This document shows, piece after piece, positions 48,221-57,799 of a stretch of DNA of 64,000 nucleotides. The stretch comes from Devosia salina. GTDB lineage: Bacteria; Pseudomonadota; Alphaproteobacteria; Rhizobiales; Devosiaceae. Positions within the stretch are counted from its first letter, which is position 1, and every line of letters starts with the position of its first letter. The DNA lies in NCBI RefSeq assembly GCF_019504385.1, contig NZ_CP080590.1:1034001-1098000 (forward strand), written 5' to 3'. Below the pieces are notes generated by a model that made no database searches, was not told the origin of the DNA, and saw nothing but the letters and a program-made list of their open reading frames with translations. The translations under genes were made by a program, and so were the position numbers.

Positions 48221-50203
48221 CTAGCGCTCCAGTGGTTCGATCCGCGCGAGGGCAGAACCCTTGTCGCGTACGGTCACCGGTAGCCCCGCAGCGATCGCCG
48301 GCACTGCCACAAGCGCAATGGCCGCACCCGCCCCCTGGCGCAGCACCACGCCGATGGATTGGAGCGGATGGCTATTGTCCGAACTGCGATAGACCAGCGC
48401 CCCGGTATCAAATGTCCGCGGCTCGCCGGGCACCAGCCGTACCAATTGCGCGTCGGACCCGTACCGGCCCCTGAGATAGCTCGGAACCTCCAGAGCCCCC
48501 GGCTGCTCGTCCGCGTCGACTTTCTCGCTATCGTCACCATCCCGACGGGACAGGGGGACCAGGGCAACTCGTTCCTGCGCCACAACGCCGGCGGCAGCCG
48601 GAGGCACAAGGCCGAGTTCGACGCCCGCTGCAACATCGCAGATCGCCAGCGGCTGCGGCGCTTCGGACAGGACCGTCAGGCCCGCTGGCCCATGACGCCA
48701 GAATGGCCACGCGCGACGACGGCTCGCCGGGGCAGGGCGCTGCAGCAGGCTGACGCCGCCATCCAGATAGGTTGGCGCGGCCTGTGGCCTCTGCTCCGAA
48801 ATGCCGGGCGGCCCATCAGGCGTTTCATAGAGAGGATCGATGACCGGGTCTTCTACGGGACGCCGGGGACGCCCCAACAATTGATCCACAGCGTCCGATC
48901 CGCTCTGGATGCAACCAAGACGCGTGAGATAGCCCGCCGCGCTGCCCGCCAGCGCGACACCATCGCAGGACCCGATCGCCTCGATGCGACCGTGGCCAGC
49001 ATGCCATTGGCTGGCGCCGCCCGCGATGTGCCAGAGGGTCAGATCGGGCTGCCAGCCGCCGCAGGCCAGGAGGCGATCGGTGACCATGGTCGAACCGCCC
49101 TGCCGGTCAAGATGGACCGATAATGTCCCGCCTGCCCGGGCGATGCCCACCGATGCAGGGGTGGTGCCCGGCGACTGGACCATGCCATAGGCCCGCGAAA
49201 ACTCGATGAAGCGCGAACTGGCCCGCGGCCGTGTGTCGAAGATGCGACCAATTGCAATGCCGGCATCGCTGGCGAGCATGGCCAGCCGGTAGGCCGGATT
49301 GCTGGAGGTGGCGACCAATGCCGTCTGGCCGGGCCAGACCCCGTACCGGGTCGCCAGTTCATAGGCGTCGAGGGTGCCGATAACCCCGGGCAGACGGTTT
49401 CCGGCAAAGATCGGCAGCTTTTCCAGAGACCCTGTCGCCAGCACGATATGCGGGGCGCTGATGTCGATGACGCGCCCCTGGACAGTCCCGGCTTCGGAGG
49501 CGACCTGATGGGCCCGCACCAGGCCCGGCCGCACCGCAAATGCCCGCGTGGCCGTCAACGCCTTGATCGCGTCATTTGCGACGACATCGCCGGCCAGGCG
49601 GCTCATGCTCTCTTCCGGCGTATCCTCGCCTTCCTGCGTGCCGAACAGCCCCGAACAGCCGCCCAACTGGGGCCGGGCCTCCAGCACTATCACCTGCAGT
49701 CCCGCACGGGCGCCGGCCAGCGCCGCCGCAAGGCCCGCGACCCCGCCGCCAATCACCAGCAGGTCTGCAGAAAGGTTCGACGCCCCGGCAGTGGTGCGCC
49801 ACGGGCGGTCCAGCGCATGCAGGTCGTCAAGCAGCAAGCCCAGGGTTCGCCCAGGCTGGAACAGGCGGGTCAGTGCGCCCGGCCTCCGGACACCCAGAGT
49901 GATATATTCGGCACCGTCCTGGGCCAGCGTCCGGGCCATCGGCAGGGCCCTTTGCGGGTCATTAGCGAGACTGGCATGGCTGATGGCCGGTGTGGCTCGG
50001 GGCAGGAGCCCGACAGGGCTGCCCTGGCACTGCCCCAGCGTGTCGATCCCCGAGGCCAGCGCCGCACTCAGCACCGTGTCCCCATCGAAGCCCGAGACAA
50101 TCCGGCCATCCAGCCGGAACCGCAACGGCCGCCCGCGATCGATAGCGGCGCCGGCAAATCCCTTGGCAGTTCCCTCGGGCAGGCGGTTGATCTGTGCCCT
50201 CAT
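48221..50203 (-). CDS. FAD-dependent oxidoreductase with N-terminal 2Fe-2S-like domain
   Basis: The 660-residue protein begins with a Fer2_4-like domain (F-R-L-D-G-R-I-V-S-G-F-D-G-D-T-V-L-S-A-A-L) in which the usual ligand cysteines are largely missing. An FAD-binding Rossmann domain follows, L-L-V-I-G-G-G-V-A-G-L-A-A-A-L-A-G-A-R-A near residue 143. The layout is that of the N-terminal half of sarcosine oxidase alpha subunits, with a shortened C-terminus. Start ATG 50203 overlaps the preceding gene by 4 bases. The substrate is unknown. Confidence 0.75.
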   Translation of the reverse strand: MRAQINRLPEGTAKGFAGAAIDRGRPLRFRLDGRIVSGFDGDTVLSAALASGIDTLGQCQGSPVGLLPRATPAISHASLANDPQRALPMARTLAQDGAEYITLGVRRPGALTRLFQPGRTLGLLLDDLHALDRPWRTTAGASNLSADLLVIGGGVAGLAAALAGARAGLQVIVLEARPQLGGCSGLFGTQEGEDTPEESMSRLAGDVVANDAIKALTATRAFAVRPGLVRAHQVASEAGTVQGRVIDISAPHIVLATGSLEKLPIFAGNRLPGVIGTLDAYELATRYGVWPGQTALVATSSNPAYRLAMLASDAGIAIGRIFDTRPRASSRFIEFSRAYGMVQSPGTTPASVGIARAGGTLSVHLDRQGGSTMVTDRLLACGGWQPDLTLWHIAGGASQWHAGHGRIEAIGSCDGVALAGSAAGYLTRLGCIQSGSDAVDQLLGRPRRPVEDPVIDPLYETPDGPPGISEQRPQAAPTYLDGGVSLLQRPAPASRRRAWPFWRHGPAGLTVLSEAPQPLAICDVAAGVELGLVPPAAAGVVAQERVALVPLSRRDGDDSEKVDADEQPGALEVPSYLRGRYGSDAQLVRLVPGEPRTFDTGALVYRSSDNSHPLQSIGVVLRQGAGAAIALVAVPAIAAGLPVTVRDKGSALARIEPLER

Positions 50204-51276
50204 GCCGGCTCGCCCACCAGTCCAGGCACACACTCGTCCACCGGCGCCGTCCGCGCCGTCCGGTTGATCAGCCGGGCCTCGAACCACGCAGCTTCATGGG
50301 GGGCGGCCGATCCGCTCAGCCATCGGGCGAGGGCGGGGACAAGAAAGGCCCCCATGCACCCCAGTCCGACGACGACATCGGCGCCGGTGCCGGCCGCGCG
50401 CCCGAATGCGGGCGCCCCATCCTGCGTCACCAGCGCCTTGAATGTGGTCTGTCCCGCCTGTTCGACGCGCCGGTTCGGTCCCAGCAGGGCCTGCAGGCGG
50501 CCGGAGAAATCGGCTAGGTCGCCGGGCCCGAATGCGGCAATGCCGCCTTCGGGCTGCTGGGCCAGGAACACCCCGGAAGAAAGGTCCAGCATGACGCTGG
50601 CGGCCAATTGCTGGGTCGGTGTCGTCAATATGCTGGACGAGGCCAGGCGCCGGAGCAGCGGCGGCCATTGCCGCAATGGCAGCCAGGCCATGATGGCCTC
50701 GTCATCGGCCAATACCGCCTGTCGGGCAATGTGGCTTTGGCCCGCGGCAATGACCTCTACCTGACCGTCATTGGCGATAGTGGCCTTGTGCACGCTGACC
50801 CGTTCGACAGCGGCTTGGCTGAGCCAACGCTCGAGACCTGCCTCCAGTGCCGGCCTGTTGATGCGGACCGCGTCGCGAAGGATGACGCCACTCCTGCCGG
50901 CGCCGAGCATCGACGGCGCGACGGGCTCGGCTGCGATGCCAAATCCTGCAGCCATATGGCGCAGATGGCCCAAGGCCTCCTTGTCCCGACCGCCCTCGGC
51001 AAAGAAGACCGGGTCGACGCGGCTCGTTCCGCTGCGTCCGGCGATCCGCCCCACCAGCCGAATGGCTTCGGGCAGGGTCTGGCCAAGCACGGACCAGCTT
51101 TCCGGCCGGGTCATGGGCGCAACGGACAGATCGATGCCGCGCGGCAGCCGATAGCCCGCCTGGCTTTCCCCCACCAGCAGCACGCGCCGCCCATGGCGGG
51201 ACGCCAGCACCCCCGCCAGCATGTGGGCAAGCGGGGTGGAGCCGAAGACCGCAAAGTCGAATTCAGGGCTTGTCAT
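50200..51276 (-). CDS. FAD-dependent oxidoreductase (DAO-like)
   Basis: A 358-residue flavoprotein with a relaxed dinucleotide motif at the start (F-D-F-A-V-F-G-S-T-P-L-A-H-M-L-A-G), in place of G-x-G-x-x-G, and a C-terminal V-V-V-G-L-G-C-M-G-A-F. Overall it resembles amino acid or amine oxidases of the DAO group. It is translationally coupled to the 660-residue protein, with which it may form a two-subunit dehydrogenase. The weakened FAD motif leaves the activity open. Confidence 0.7.
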   Translation of the reverse strand: MTSPEFDFAVFGSTPLAHMLAGVLASRHGRRVLLVGESQAGYRLPRGIDLSVAPMTRPESWSVLGQTLPEAIRLVGRIAGRSGTSRVDPVFFAEGGRDKEALGHLRHMAAGFGIAAEPVAPSMLGAGRSGVILRDAVRINRPALEAGLERWLSQAAVERVSVHKATIANDGQVEVIAAGQSHIARQAVLADDEAIMAWLPLRQWPPLLRRLASSSILTTPTQQLAASVMLDLSSGVFLAQQPEGGIAAFGPGDLADFSGRLQALLGPNRRVEQAGQTTFKALVTQDGAPAFGRAAGTGADVVVGLGCMGAFLVPALARWLSGSAAPHEAAWFEARLINRTARTAPVDECVPGLVGEPA

Positions 51277-51414
51277 GCGGCAAGTGCGCCCGCGACCATC
51301 GACCCCTGTGGCAATGCGTCCCTGCCCATGCATGCGGTTTTGGTGGTTTTTCGCCGCATTCGGCTTATAGAGGGCCATGCCTTGCCGCGTCTGGCAGACA
51401 AGCGTTTGGGGCCC

Positions 51415-52494
51415 ATGATTTTCTGGTCGATTGCCATAGCCGTTACCGCCATTGCCTGCGCCGCATTGTTTTATGCGGCGGCGGGTCGCACGGTCAACGC
51501 AACCGGGACCGAATTGGCCGATCCCAACGATCATTTTCGTCTCGCCCTGCTGGGGATCGAGGCCGACGAACAGTCGGGCAAGCTCGATGCCGAGCAGGCG
51601 CAGGCGGCAAGGGGCGAACTGGCCCGCGAAATGCTGCGCGGCCAGGCCGAATCGCAGCCATCTCCCGTGCGGGAACTGGGACGCGTGCCCCTGCTGGTTG
51701 GGCTGATGGCCGTTGCCGCACTCAGCCTGGGCCTCTACGCCATTCTCGGGCGACCGGACCTGCCCGCCCAACCGCTTGCGGAACGGTCGGAACTGGCCGT
51801 CCAGTCGATGGATCTGGCGGACGCGATCGCTCGCATCGAAACGCGGCTTGCCCAGGTCCCCGACGATCTTCGCGGCTGGCAGGTGATCGCGCCGGCCTAT
51901 CTCGAACAGGGGCGCTTTGCCGACGCCGCGAACGCCTATCGCCGAATTATCGCGCTGGGCGGCCCCAACCCCGACGTGCAGACCGACCTGGCCGAGGCGC
52001 TGTTGCTGCAGGCCGATGGCGCGGGCTCGCCGGAGGCGATGGAGCTGTTACAGGCTGCCGCTCAAGCGGACGGCACCCATGTGCGGTCGCGCCTCTATCT
52101 GGCGGCAGAAATGATGCGGACCGGGGATTTCGAGACGGCCGCGCGCTATTGGCAGGACGTGATCGGCCTGGCACAGGGCGACGAAGCCTGGTTGCTGGCT
52201 GCCCGACAGGGACTGGCTGTGGCGCAGAATGGCGGTGTCGATACCGCTTCTCCGCCTGACGCCGAATTGATCCAGAACATGGTTGCCGGGCTGGCCGATC
52301 GGCTATTCTCGGAAGGCGGAACGATCGCGGAGTGGACGCAGCTCGTGCGGTCCTATCTGGTGCTCGATGATCGCGAGAGCGCGCAGAAGGCCTATGATGC
52401 GGCCGTCGCGGCCTATCCGGCCGCCTTCGACCGCGGTGATCTTGATACGCTCGCGCTGGGCGCGGGCCTGACGCTCGACGGAGACACGCAATGA
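51415..52494 (+). CDS. ccmI: Cytochrome c biogenesis protein CcmI (CycH)
   Basis: The 359-residue CcmI holds apocytochrome c for heme attachment in the periplasm. It has two N-terminal transmembrane segments (residues 2-20 and about 92-111), a short cytoplasmic leucine-zipper-like loop between, and a large periplasmic TPR domain (from about residue 145, e.g. W-Q-V-I-A-P-A-Y-L-E-Q-G-R-F-A-D-A-A). ATG 51415 opens the first helix. It overlaps ccmE by 4 bases. Confidence 0.92.
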   Translation: MIFWSIAIAVTAIACAALFYAAAGRTVNATGTELADPNDHFRLALLGIEADEQSGKLDAEQAQAARGELAREMLRGQAESQPSPVRELGRVPLLVGLMAVAALSLGLYAILGRPDLPAQPLAERSELAVQSMDLADAIARIETRLAQVPDDLRGWQVIAPAYLEQGRFADAANAYRRIIALGGPNPDVQTDLAEALLLQADGAGSPEAMELLQAAAQADGTHVRSRLYLAAEMMRTGDFETAARYWQDVIGLAQGDEAWLLAARQGLAVAQNGGVDTASPPDAELIQNMVAGLADRLFSEGGTIAEWTQLVRSYLVLDDRESAQKAYDAAVAAYPAAFDRGDLDTLALGAGLTLDGDTQ

Positions 52495-52967
52495 CCATGC
52501 CGGCAAATGCGCGCCGCAAAGGCATGACCCGCAAGCAGAAGCGCCTGGCCGTTATTGCCGGTCTTGCGCTGGTGCTGGCAATTGCCGCGGCCCTGGTGTT
52601 GACGGCGTTGCGCGACCAGATCGTGTTCTTCTATTCGCCCAGCGATGTCATGGCGCGCAATGTGTCGCCCGGACAGGCGATCCGGCTCGGCGGCCTGGTC
52701 AAGGACGGCAGCTGGACGCGCGACGGGCAGGACAATGTCTTTACCATCACCGATGGCGGCCAGGAGATTGTGGCTCACTATGCCGGCATCCTGCCGGACC
52801 TGTTCCGCGAGGGGCAGGGTGTCGTGGCCGAAGGCAGCCTTGCTGCGGACGGCCGCTTCGAGGCCAATAATGTCCTGGCCAAGCACGACGAGAACTATGT
52901 GCCCAAGGAAGTCGTCGAGGCCCTCAAGGCCCAGGGCGAATGGCGGCCGGAGACGGCGGCGCAGTGA
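52491..52967 (+). CDS. ccmE: Cytochrome c maturation heme chaperone CcmE (CycJ)
   Basis: The 158-residue CcmE binds heme covalently and passes it to CcmF. There is a basic start, one membrane anchor (about residues 19-38) and a beta-barrel domain. The heme-binding histidine is H132 and the conserved tyrosine Y136 in A-K-H-D-E-N-Y. It is coupled to both neighbours by short overlaps. Confidence 0.95.
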   Translation: MTMPANARRKGMTRKQKRLAVIAGLALVLAIAAALVLTALRDQIVFFYSPSDVMARNVSPGQAIRLGGLVKDGSWTRDGQDNVFTITDGGQEIVAHYAGILPDLFREGQGVVAEGSLAADGRFEANNVLAKHDENYVPKEVVEALKAQGEWRPETAAQ

Positions 52968-54937
52968 GCATCGAACTCGGACATTTCGCACTGATACTGG
53001 CCTTTGCCATCGCCACATTGGCGGCGCTTGGCGGGTTGACGTTCTGGCGGCGCGGGGATCGGCTGGCGCAGGTGCTGGCCCAGGCCTCGATCCTGCAATT
53101 CGTGCTGGTGGCGGTCGCGTTCCTCGCGGTCATCCAGGCCTTCGTGGTCTCTGATTTCAGTCTCGCGCTGGCTGCCAATCATTCCCACTCGCTCAAGCCG
53201 CTGATCTTCAAGATCTCGGGCGTCTGGGGCAATCACGAAGGCTCCATGCTGCTCTGGATCCTGATCCTGGTGCTGTTCGGTGCCCTGGTCGCGGCGTTCG
53301 GGCGCCGCCTGCCGGACGATCTTGCCAATCTGGTGCTTGGGACCCAAAGCCTGCTGGTGGCAGCCTTTGCCGGCTTCACCCTCTTCACCTCCAATCCGTT
53401 CGAGCGCATGGTTCCCGCCCCGCTCGAAGGCGCCGACCTCAACCCGGTCCTGCAGGACATCGGCCTCGCCATTCATCCGCCGCTGCTCTATGCCGGCTAT
53501 GTCGGCTTCTCGATCTGCTTTTCCTTTGCCATTGCCGCGCTCGTCTCCGGGCGCATCGACCAGGCCTGGGCGCGCTGGGTGCGGCCCTGGACCATGCTGA
53601 GCTGGACCTTCCTCACCCTGGGCATCGCCATGGGCTCCTACTGGGCCTATTACGAGCTCGGCTGGGGCGGCTGGTGGTTTTGGGACCCGGTGGAAAATGC
53701 CAGCTTCATGCCCTGGCTGGCCGGCACGGCGCTGCTGCATTCGGCGCTGGTGATGGAAAAGCGCAACGCCCTCAAGATCTGGACGATCTTTCTGTCCATC
53801 ATCACCTTCTCCCTGTCCCTGCTGGGCACGTTCCTGGTGCGCTCCGGCATTCTGACATCGGTCCATACCTTCGCCAGCGATCCGGCGCGCGGGCTCGTCA
53901 TCCTCACCATTCTGGCCGTCCTGATCGGCGGCGCCTTCCTGTTGTTCGCCATCCGCTCGCCAGCATTGCGGCAGGGAGGGCTGTTCGCCCCCATCAGCCG
54001 CGAGGGAGCGCTGATCCTCAACAATCTGTTCCTGGCCACGGCCACCGGCGCCGTGCTGGTCGGGACGCTCTATCCCCTTCTGCTCGATGCAATTGCCGGC
54101 ACCACGATTTCGGTGGGTGCGCCGTTCTTCAACCTCACTTTCGGCGCGCTGATGGCGCCGCTCCTGCTGGTGCTGCCCTTCGGGCCTCTATTGGCGTGGA
54201 AGCGCGCCGACCTGGTGGCGGCCGGGCAGCGGCTGATGGGCCTCGCGGCGCTTGCCATCTTCCTCACCATCCTCATTTCCGCGCTGGGTGGGGTGTCCAT
54301 CTCGCTGGTGCCGATCGGATTGCTGCTCGGTTTCTGGGTGAGCTTCGGCGCCATCGCCGAACTCATCGAGCGCAGCCGCCTCGGTCGCATCCCCCTGGGC
54401 GAAAGCACCCGCCGGCTCATGGGCCTGCCGCGCAGCATCTGGTCCACCGCTATTGGCCATCTCGGGCTTGGGCTGACGGTATTGGGCATCGTCTCGGTCT
54501 CCGCCTGGGAGACCGAACTGGTGACCACGCTTAACCCGGGTGAGTCCGCCGACCTGTCCGGCTATTCGATAACCTTCGAGAGCTTCGAGCAGGTGCCCGG
54601 CGCCAATTATGTCGCCGACACCGGCACCTTCACCGTGATCGGGCCCGATGGCAGCCGGGACACCCTGCGGGCCGAGCGGCGGCGCTATGTGGCGAGCGGC
54701 ATGCCCACCACCGAGGCCGCCATCCAGACCTATGGGCTTTCCCAGCTTTACCTGCAGCTTGGCGAACCGCTGGACGACACCCATGTCATCCGCGTGTGGC
54801 ACAAGCCCTATATCCTGCTGATCTGGATCGGGGCCCTGGTCATGGCCGGGGCAGGGGTCCTGTCCCTGACCGACCGTCGCCTCCGCGTGGGCGTTCCGCA
54901 GCGGGCTCGCAAGCACCAGCCGGAGGCCGCGCAATGA
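52964..54937 (+). CDS. ccmF: Heme lyase CcmF (CycK)
   Basis: A 657-residue polytopic membrane protein that joins heme to apocytochrome c. The tryptophan-rich WWD region (W-A-Y-Y-E-L-G-W-G-G-W-W-F-W-D-P-V-E-N) is near residue 228-246, with conserved histidines on either side. About fifteen membrane segments are predicted. GTG 52964 overlaps the ccmE stop and gives the usual N-terminus. Confidence 0.95.
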   Translation: MSIELGHFALILAFAIATLAALGGLTFWRRGDRLAQVLAQASILQFVLVAVAFLAVIQAFVVSDFSLALAANHSHSLKPLIFKISGVWGNHEGSMLLWILILVLFGALVAAFGRRLPDDLANLVLGTQSLLVAAFAGFTLFTSNPFERMVPAPLEGADLNPVLQDIGLAIHPPLLYAGYVGFSICFSFAIAALVSGRIDQAWARWVRPWTMLSWTFLTLGIAMGSYWAYYELGWGGWWFWDPVENASFMPWLAGTALLHSALVMEKRNALKIWTIFLSIITFSLSLLGTFLVRSGILTSVHTFASDPARGLVILTILAVLIGGAFLLFAIRSPALRQGGLFAPISREGALILNNLFLATATGAVLVGTLYPLLLDAIAGTTISVGAPFFNLTFGALMAPLLLVLPFGPLLAWKRADLVAAGQRLMGLAALAIFLTILISALGGVSISLVPIGLLLGFWVSFGAIAELIERSRLGRIPLGESTRRLMGLPRSIWSTAIGHLGLGLTVLGIVSVSAWETELVTTLNPGESADLSGYSITFESFEQVPGANYVADTGTFTVIGPDGSRDTLRAERRRYVASGMPTTEAAIQTYGLSQLYLQLGEPLDDTHVIRVWHKPYILLIWIGALVMAGAGVLSLTDRRLRVGVPQRARKHQPEAAQ

Positions 54938-55398
54938 CCCTGCGCGCCGTCCTCCTCGCATTGCTGATTGTTCTTTCGCCAGCGGCGCTTGCGGTGAGTC
55001 CCGACGAGGTGCTGGCCGATCCGGCCCTCGAGCAGCGCGCGCGCGACATCTCGGAGGGCCTGCGTTGCCTGGTCTGCCAGAACCAGTCCATCGATGACAG
55101 CGATGCCGATCTCGCGCGCGACCTGCGCGTGCTGGTGCGGGAGCGGCTGGTGGCCGGCGACAGCAATGCAGAGGTCGAGCAATATATCGTGGACCGCTAC
55201 GGCGAGTATGTGCTGCTCAACCCGCGTCTCAACGCGCATACGATCCTGCTCTGGGCGGCAGCGCCGGCGCTGCTGCTGGTCGGGTTGGGCCTGCTGCTCG
55301 TCGCGCGCCGGCGCCTGCCGGTCGAGGCGGCCGTCGGGCTCACAGCCGAGGAGCAGGCGGCCCTCGATGCCCTCGAACGCGACAGCGACGCGCGCTAG
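54934..55398 (+). CDS. ccmH: Cytochrome c maturation thioreductase CcmH (CycL)
   Basis: The 154-residue CcmH carries a signal peptide, a small helical domain with the redox pair C45 and C48 (L-R-C-L-V-C-Q-N-Q-S-I), and a C-terminal membrane anchor (about residues 103-122). It keeps apocytochrome c thiols reduced. It is the last gene of the ccmI-E-F-H operon; degP follows after 121 bases. Confidence 0.95.
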   Translation: MTLRAVLLALLIVLSPAALAVSPDEVLADPALEQRARDISEGLRCLVCQNQSIDDSDADLARDLRVLVRERLVAGDSNAEVEQYIVDRYGEYVLLNPRLNAHTILLWAAAPALLLVGLGLLLVARRRLPVEAAVGLTAEEQAALDALERDSDAR

Positions 55399-55519
55399 CG
55401 CCATAATCCCGCCGGCAACATTGCCAAAGCTTAATCTTGGCGCAACTTCACAGAAAGGCGCGTCGTTCCATACGTATCGCCATAAGCTGTTGAGAGCTTA
55501 ACGAAGGAGATACGTTCCC

Positions 55520-57061
55520 ATGCGTTCGACAATTCTTTCGCGCACCCGCCGCTGGCTGGGCGCTTCCGCACTTGCCCTTCTGGTCGGCGTCGGCGGCGTG
55601 TCCACTGCCTTTGTGCTGACTGGCCAGGCCGCCAATGCGCAGGTGCAGAACGCGGCCCAGATCGTGGTGCCGCAGGCGCAGGTCCAGCAGGGCTTTGCCG
55701 ACCTGGTCGAGGCGGTTAAGCCTGCCGTGGTTTCGATTCTCGTGGAAGCCGAAGCGCCCGGCCGGACCGTCCAGCGCGGTGGCCGCGACTTCAATTTCGA
55801 GTTCAATTTCCCTGACCTGCCCGAAGATCACCCGTTCCGTGACTTCTTCGACCAGTTTGGTGGCCCGAACGGCCAAGGCGCGCCGGGCGAAGATGCCACG
55901 CCGCGCCGCTTCATGGCTGCGGGTTCGGGCTTCATCATTTCCGAAGACGGCTATGTGGTCACCAACAATCACGTCGTCGAGGACGCCACCAAGGTGACCG
56001 TGGTCTTCGAGGACGGTTCCGAGCAGGTAGCCGAGATCGTCGGCACCGACGAGCGGACCGACCTTGCCGTCCTCAAGATCGAGGGCGACAACCTGCCTTT
56101 CGTCTCTTTCGAGAGCGACGAGGAGCCGAGCCGCGTGGGTGACTGGGTGGTTGCCGTGGGCAATCCCTTTGGCCTGGGCGGCACTGTGACCGTGGGCGTC
56201 ATCTCCGGCGCCGGCCGCGATATCGGTGGCTCCAACTATGGTGACTTCCTGCAGATCGACGCGGCCGTGAACACCGGCAATTCGGGTGGCCCGGCCTTCA
56301 ACACCAATGGCGAAGTGGTGGGCGTCAATACCGCCATCTACTCTCCCAATGGCGGCAATGTCGGCATCGCCTTCGCCATTCCGGCTCACACGGTCAAGCA
56401 GATCGTCAACCAGCTGATCGACAAGGGCTCGGTGACCCGTGGCTATCTCGGTGTCTCCATCCAGGACGTCACCAAGGACATCGCCGACAGCGTTGGCCTG
56501 TCCAATGCCCGCGGCGCCATCGTGCGTGAACCCACCGAAGATGGTCCGGCCGGCGCCGCTGGCGTCCAGTCTGGCGACATCATCCTCAAGGTCGATGGCG
56601 ACCAGATCGATGATGCGCTGGACCTCAGCCGCACCATTGCCAGCAAGGCCCCCGACTCCACTGTCGAGCTGACCATCTGGCGTGATGGTGCTGAAACCAC
56701 CGTCTCGGTGACCCTGCAGCAGCTCGACGAGACCGCCGCCGCCCAGACGCCGGAGCAGCCCACCCCACCGCAGGCCCTGCCTGAAGCGGCCACGGCCCTC
56801 GGCATGACCCTGGTGCCCAATGGCGACGGTTCGGGTGGACTGCTGATCCAGAACGTCGATGGCGACAGCGCCGCCGCCCAGCGCGGTCTGGCGACCGGTG
56901 ACGTGATCCTCGAAGTCGACAACAAGCCGGTGTCCGAGCCGGCCGACTTCAACCAGGCTGTGCAGGCCGTTCAGGATCGCGGTCTCAACACCGTGCTGAT
57001 CAAGGTTGCCCGCGACGGTGAAGCGCGCTTCATCGGCCTGCCGATTGGCGATACTGAATAA
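55520..57061 (+). CDS. degP: Periplasmic serine protease DegP/HtrA (Do family)
   Basis: The 513-residue envelope protease and chaperone has a signal peptide (cleavage after A-N-A near residue 40), a trypsin-like domain with H151 (T-N-N-H-V-V), D181 (R-T-D-L-A-V) and S255 (G-N-S-G-G-P), and two PDZ domains (about residues 305-400 and 430-505). The upstream gap has a possible general-stress sigma pair, GCAAC (55442-55446) and CGTT (55464-55467), 17 bases apart; one base deviates from the EcfG consensus, so this is tentative. GAAGGAG precedes the start. Confidence 0.94.
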   Translation: MRSTILSRTRRWLGASALALLVGVGGVSTAFVLTGQAANAQVQNAAQIVVPQAQVQQGFADLVEAVKPAVVSILVEAEAPGRTVQRGGRDFNFEFNFPDLPEDHPFRDFFDQFGGPNGQGAPGEDATPRRFMAAGSGFIISEDGYVVTNNHVVEDATKVTVVFEDGSEQVAEIVGTDERTDLAVLKIEGDNLPFVSFESDEEPSRVGDWVVAVGNPFGLGGTVTVGVISGAGRDIGGSNYGDFLQIDAAVNTGNSGGPAFNTNGEVVGVNTAIYSPNGGNVGIAFAIPAHTVKQIVNQLIDKGSVTRGYLGVSIQDVTKDIADSVGLSNARGAIVREPTEDGPAGAAGVQSGDIILKVDGDQIDDALDLSRTIASKAPDSTVELTIWRDGAETTVSVTLQQLDETAAAQTPEQPTPPQALPEAATALGMTLVPNGDGSGGLLIQNVDGDSAAAQRGLATGDVILEVDNKPVSEPADFNQAVQAVQDRGLNTVLIKVARDGEARFIGLPIGDTE

Positions 57062-57069
57062 AGCAATCA

Positions 57070-57094
57070 GGGCTCCGGGACGGTCCCGGGGCCC
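57070..57094. terminator. Hairpin between degP and the response regulator gene
   Basis: An 11-base stem with one G-T pair (57070-57080 with 57084-57094, GGGCTCCGGGA and TCCCGGGGCCC) has a 3-base loop. No T-run follows, so it may weaken and not end read-through into the two-component genes. Confidence 0.4.
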
Positions 57095-57123
57095 TATCAG
57101 ACCAAAGCGTCGGAGCGTCAGGC

Positions 57124-57795
57124 GTGAAAATCCTCCTCATTGAAGATGACCGTGAAGCCGCCAGCTATCTGGTGCAGGCCCTCGATGAGGCGGGCCACGT
57201 GACCCACCACGCTGCCGATGGCGAAACCGGCTATGCCATGGCTTCGGGCATGGACTATGACGTGCTCATCGTTGATCGCATGCTGCCGCGCCGCGACGGC
57301 CTCAGCATCGTCGAGAGCCTCAGGGCAGAGGACGACAAGACCCCGGTGCTGATCCTGTCAGCCCTGGGTGAAGTCGATGATCGGGTGACCGGCCTGCGCG
57401 CCGGCGGCGACGACTACCTCACCAAACCCTATGCCTTCACCGAGCTTCTGGCGCGGGTGGAAGTTCTGGCCCGCCGCTCAAGCCCGGCAGAGGCAGCCAC
57501 CAGCTACACTGTGGGTGGCCTCTCGCTCGATCGGCTGAGCCGCAAGGTCGAGCGCGACGGCGAGAACATTCTCCTCCAGCCGCGCGAATTCCGCCTGCTC
57601 GAATATCTCATGAAGAATGCCGGCAAGGTGGTGACCCGCACCATGCTGCTTGAAAATGTCTGGGACTATCACTTCGATCCCCAGACCAATGTCATCGACG
57701 TCCATATGTCGCGCCTGCGCTCCAAGATCGACAAGGGGCATGCCACGCCGCTGCTGCACACGGTGCGAGGCGCCGGCTACATGATCCGGGAGTAG
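57124..57795 (+). CDS. OmpR family response regulator
   Basis: A 223-residue regulator with a receiver domain (E-D-D near residue 7, D51 in L-I-V-D-R-M-L-P, K101 in Y-L-T-K-P-Y) and a winged-helix DNA-binding domain (L-L-Q-P-R-E-F-R-L-L-E-Y-L). It starts with GTG and is followed by its kinase after 4 bases. Position behind degP suggests a role in envelope stress, an inference supported by the same gene order in other Rhizobiales. Confidence 0.92.
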   Translation: MKILLIEDDREAASYLVQALDEAGHVTHHAADGETGYAMASGMDYDVLIVDRMLPRRDGLSIVESLRAEDDKTPVLILSALGEVDDRVTGLRAGGDDYLTKPYAFTELLARVEVLARRSSPAEAATSYTVGGLSLDRLSRKVERDGENILLQPREFRLLEYLMKNAGKVVTRTMLLENVWDYHFDPQTNVIDVHMSRLRSKIDKGHATPLLHTVRGAGYMIRE

Positions 57796-57799
57796 GCCA

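Noticed and set aside
55442..55467. EcfG-type promoter before degP
   Set aside because: GCAAC-N17-CGTT differs from GGAAC at a key base; it is mentioned with the gene but not listed as a feature.
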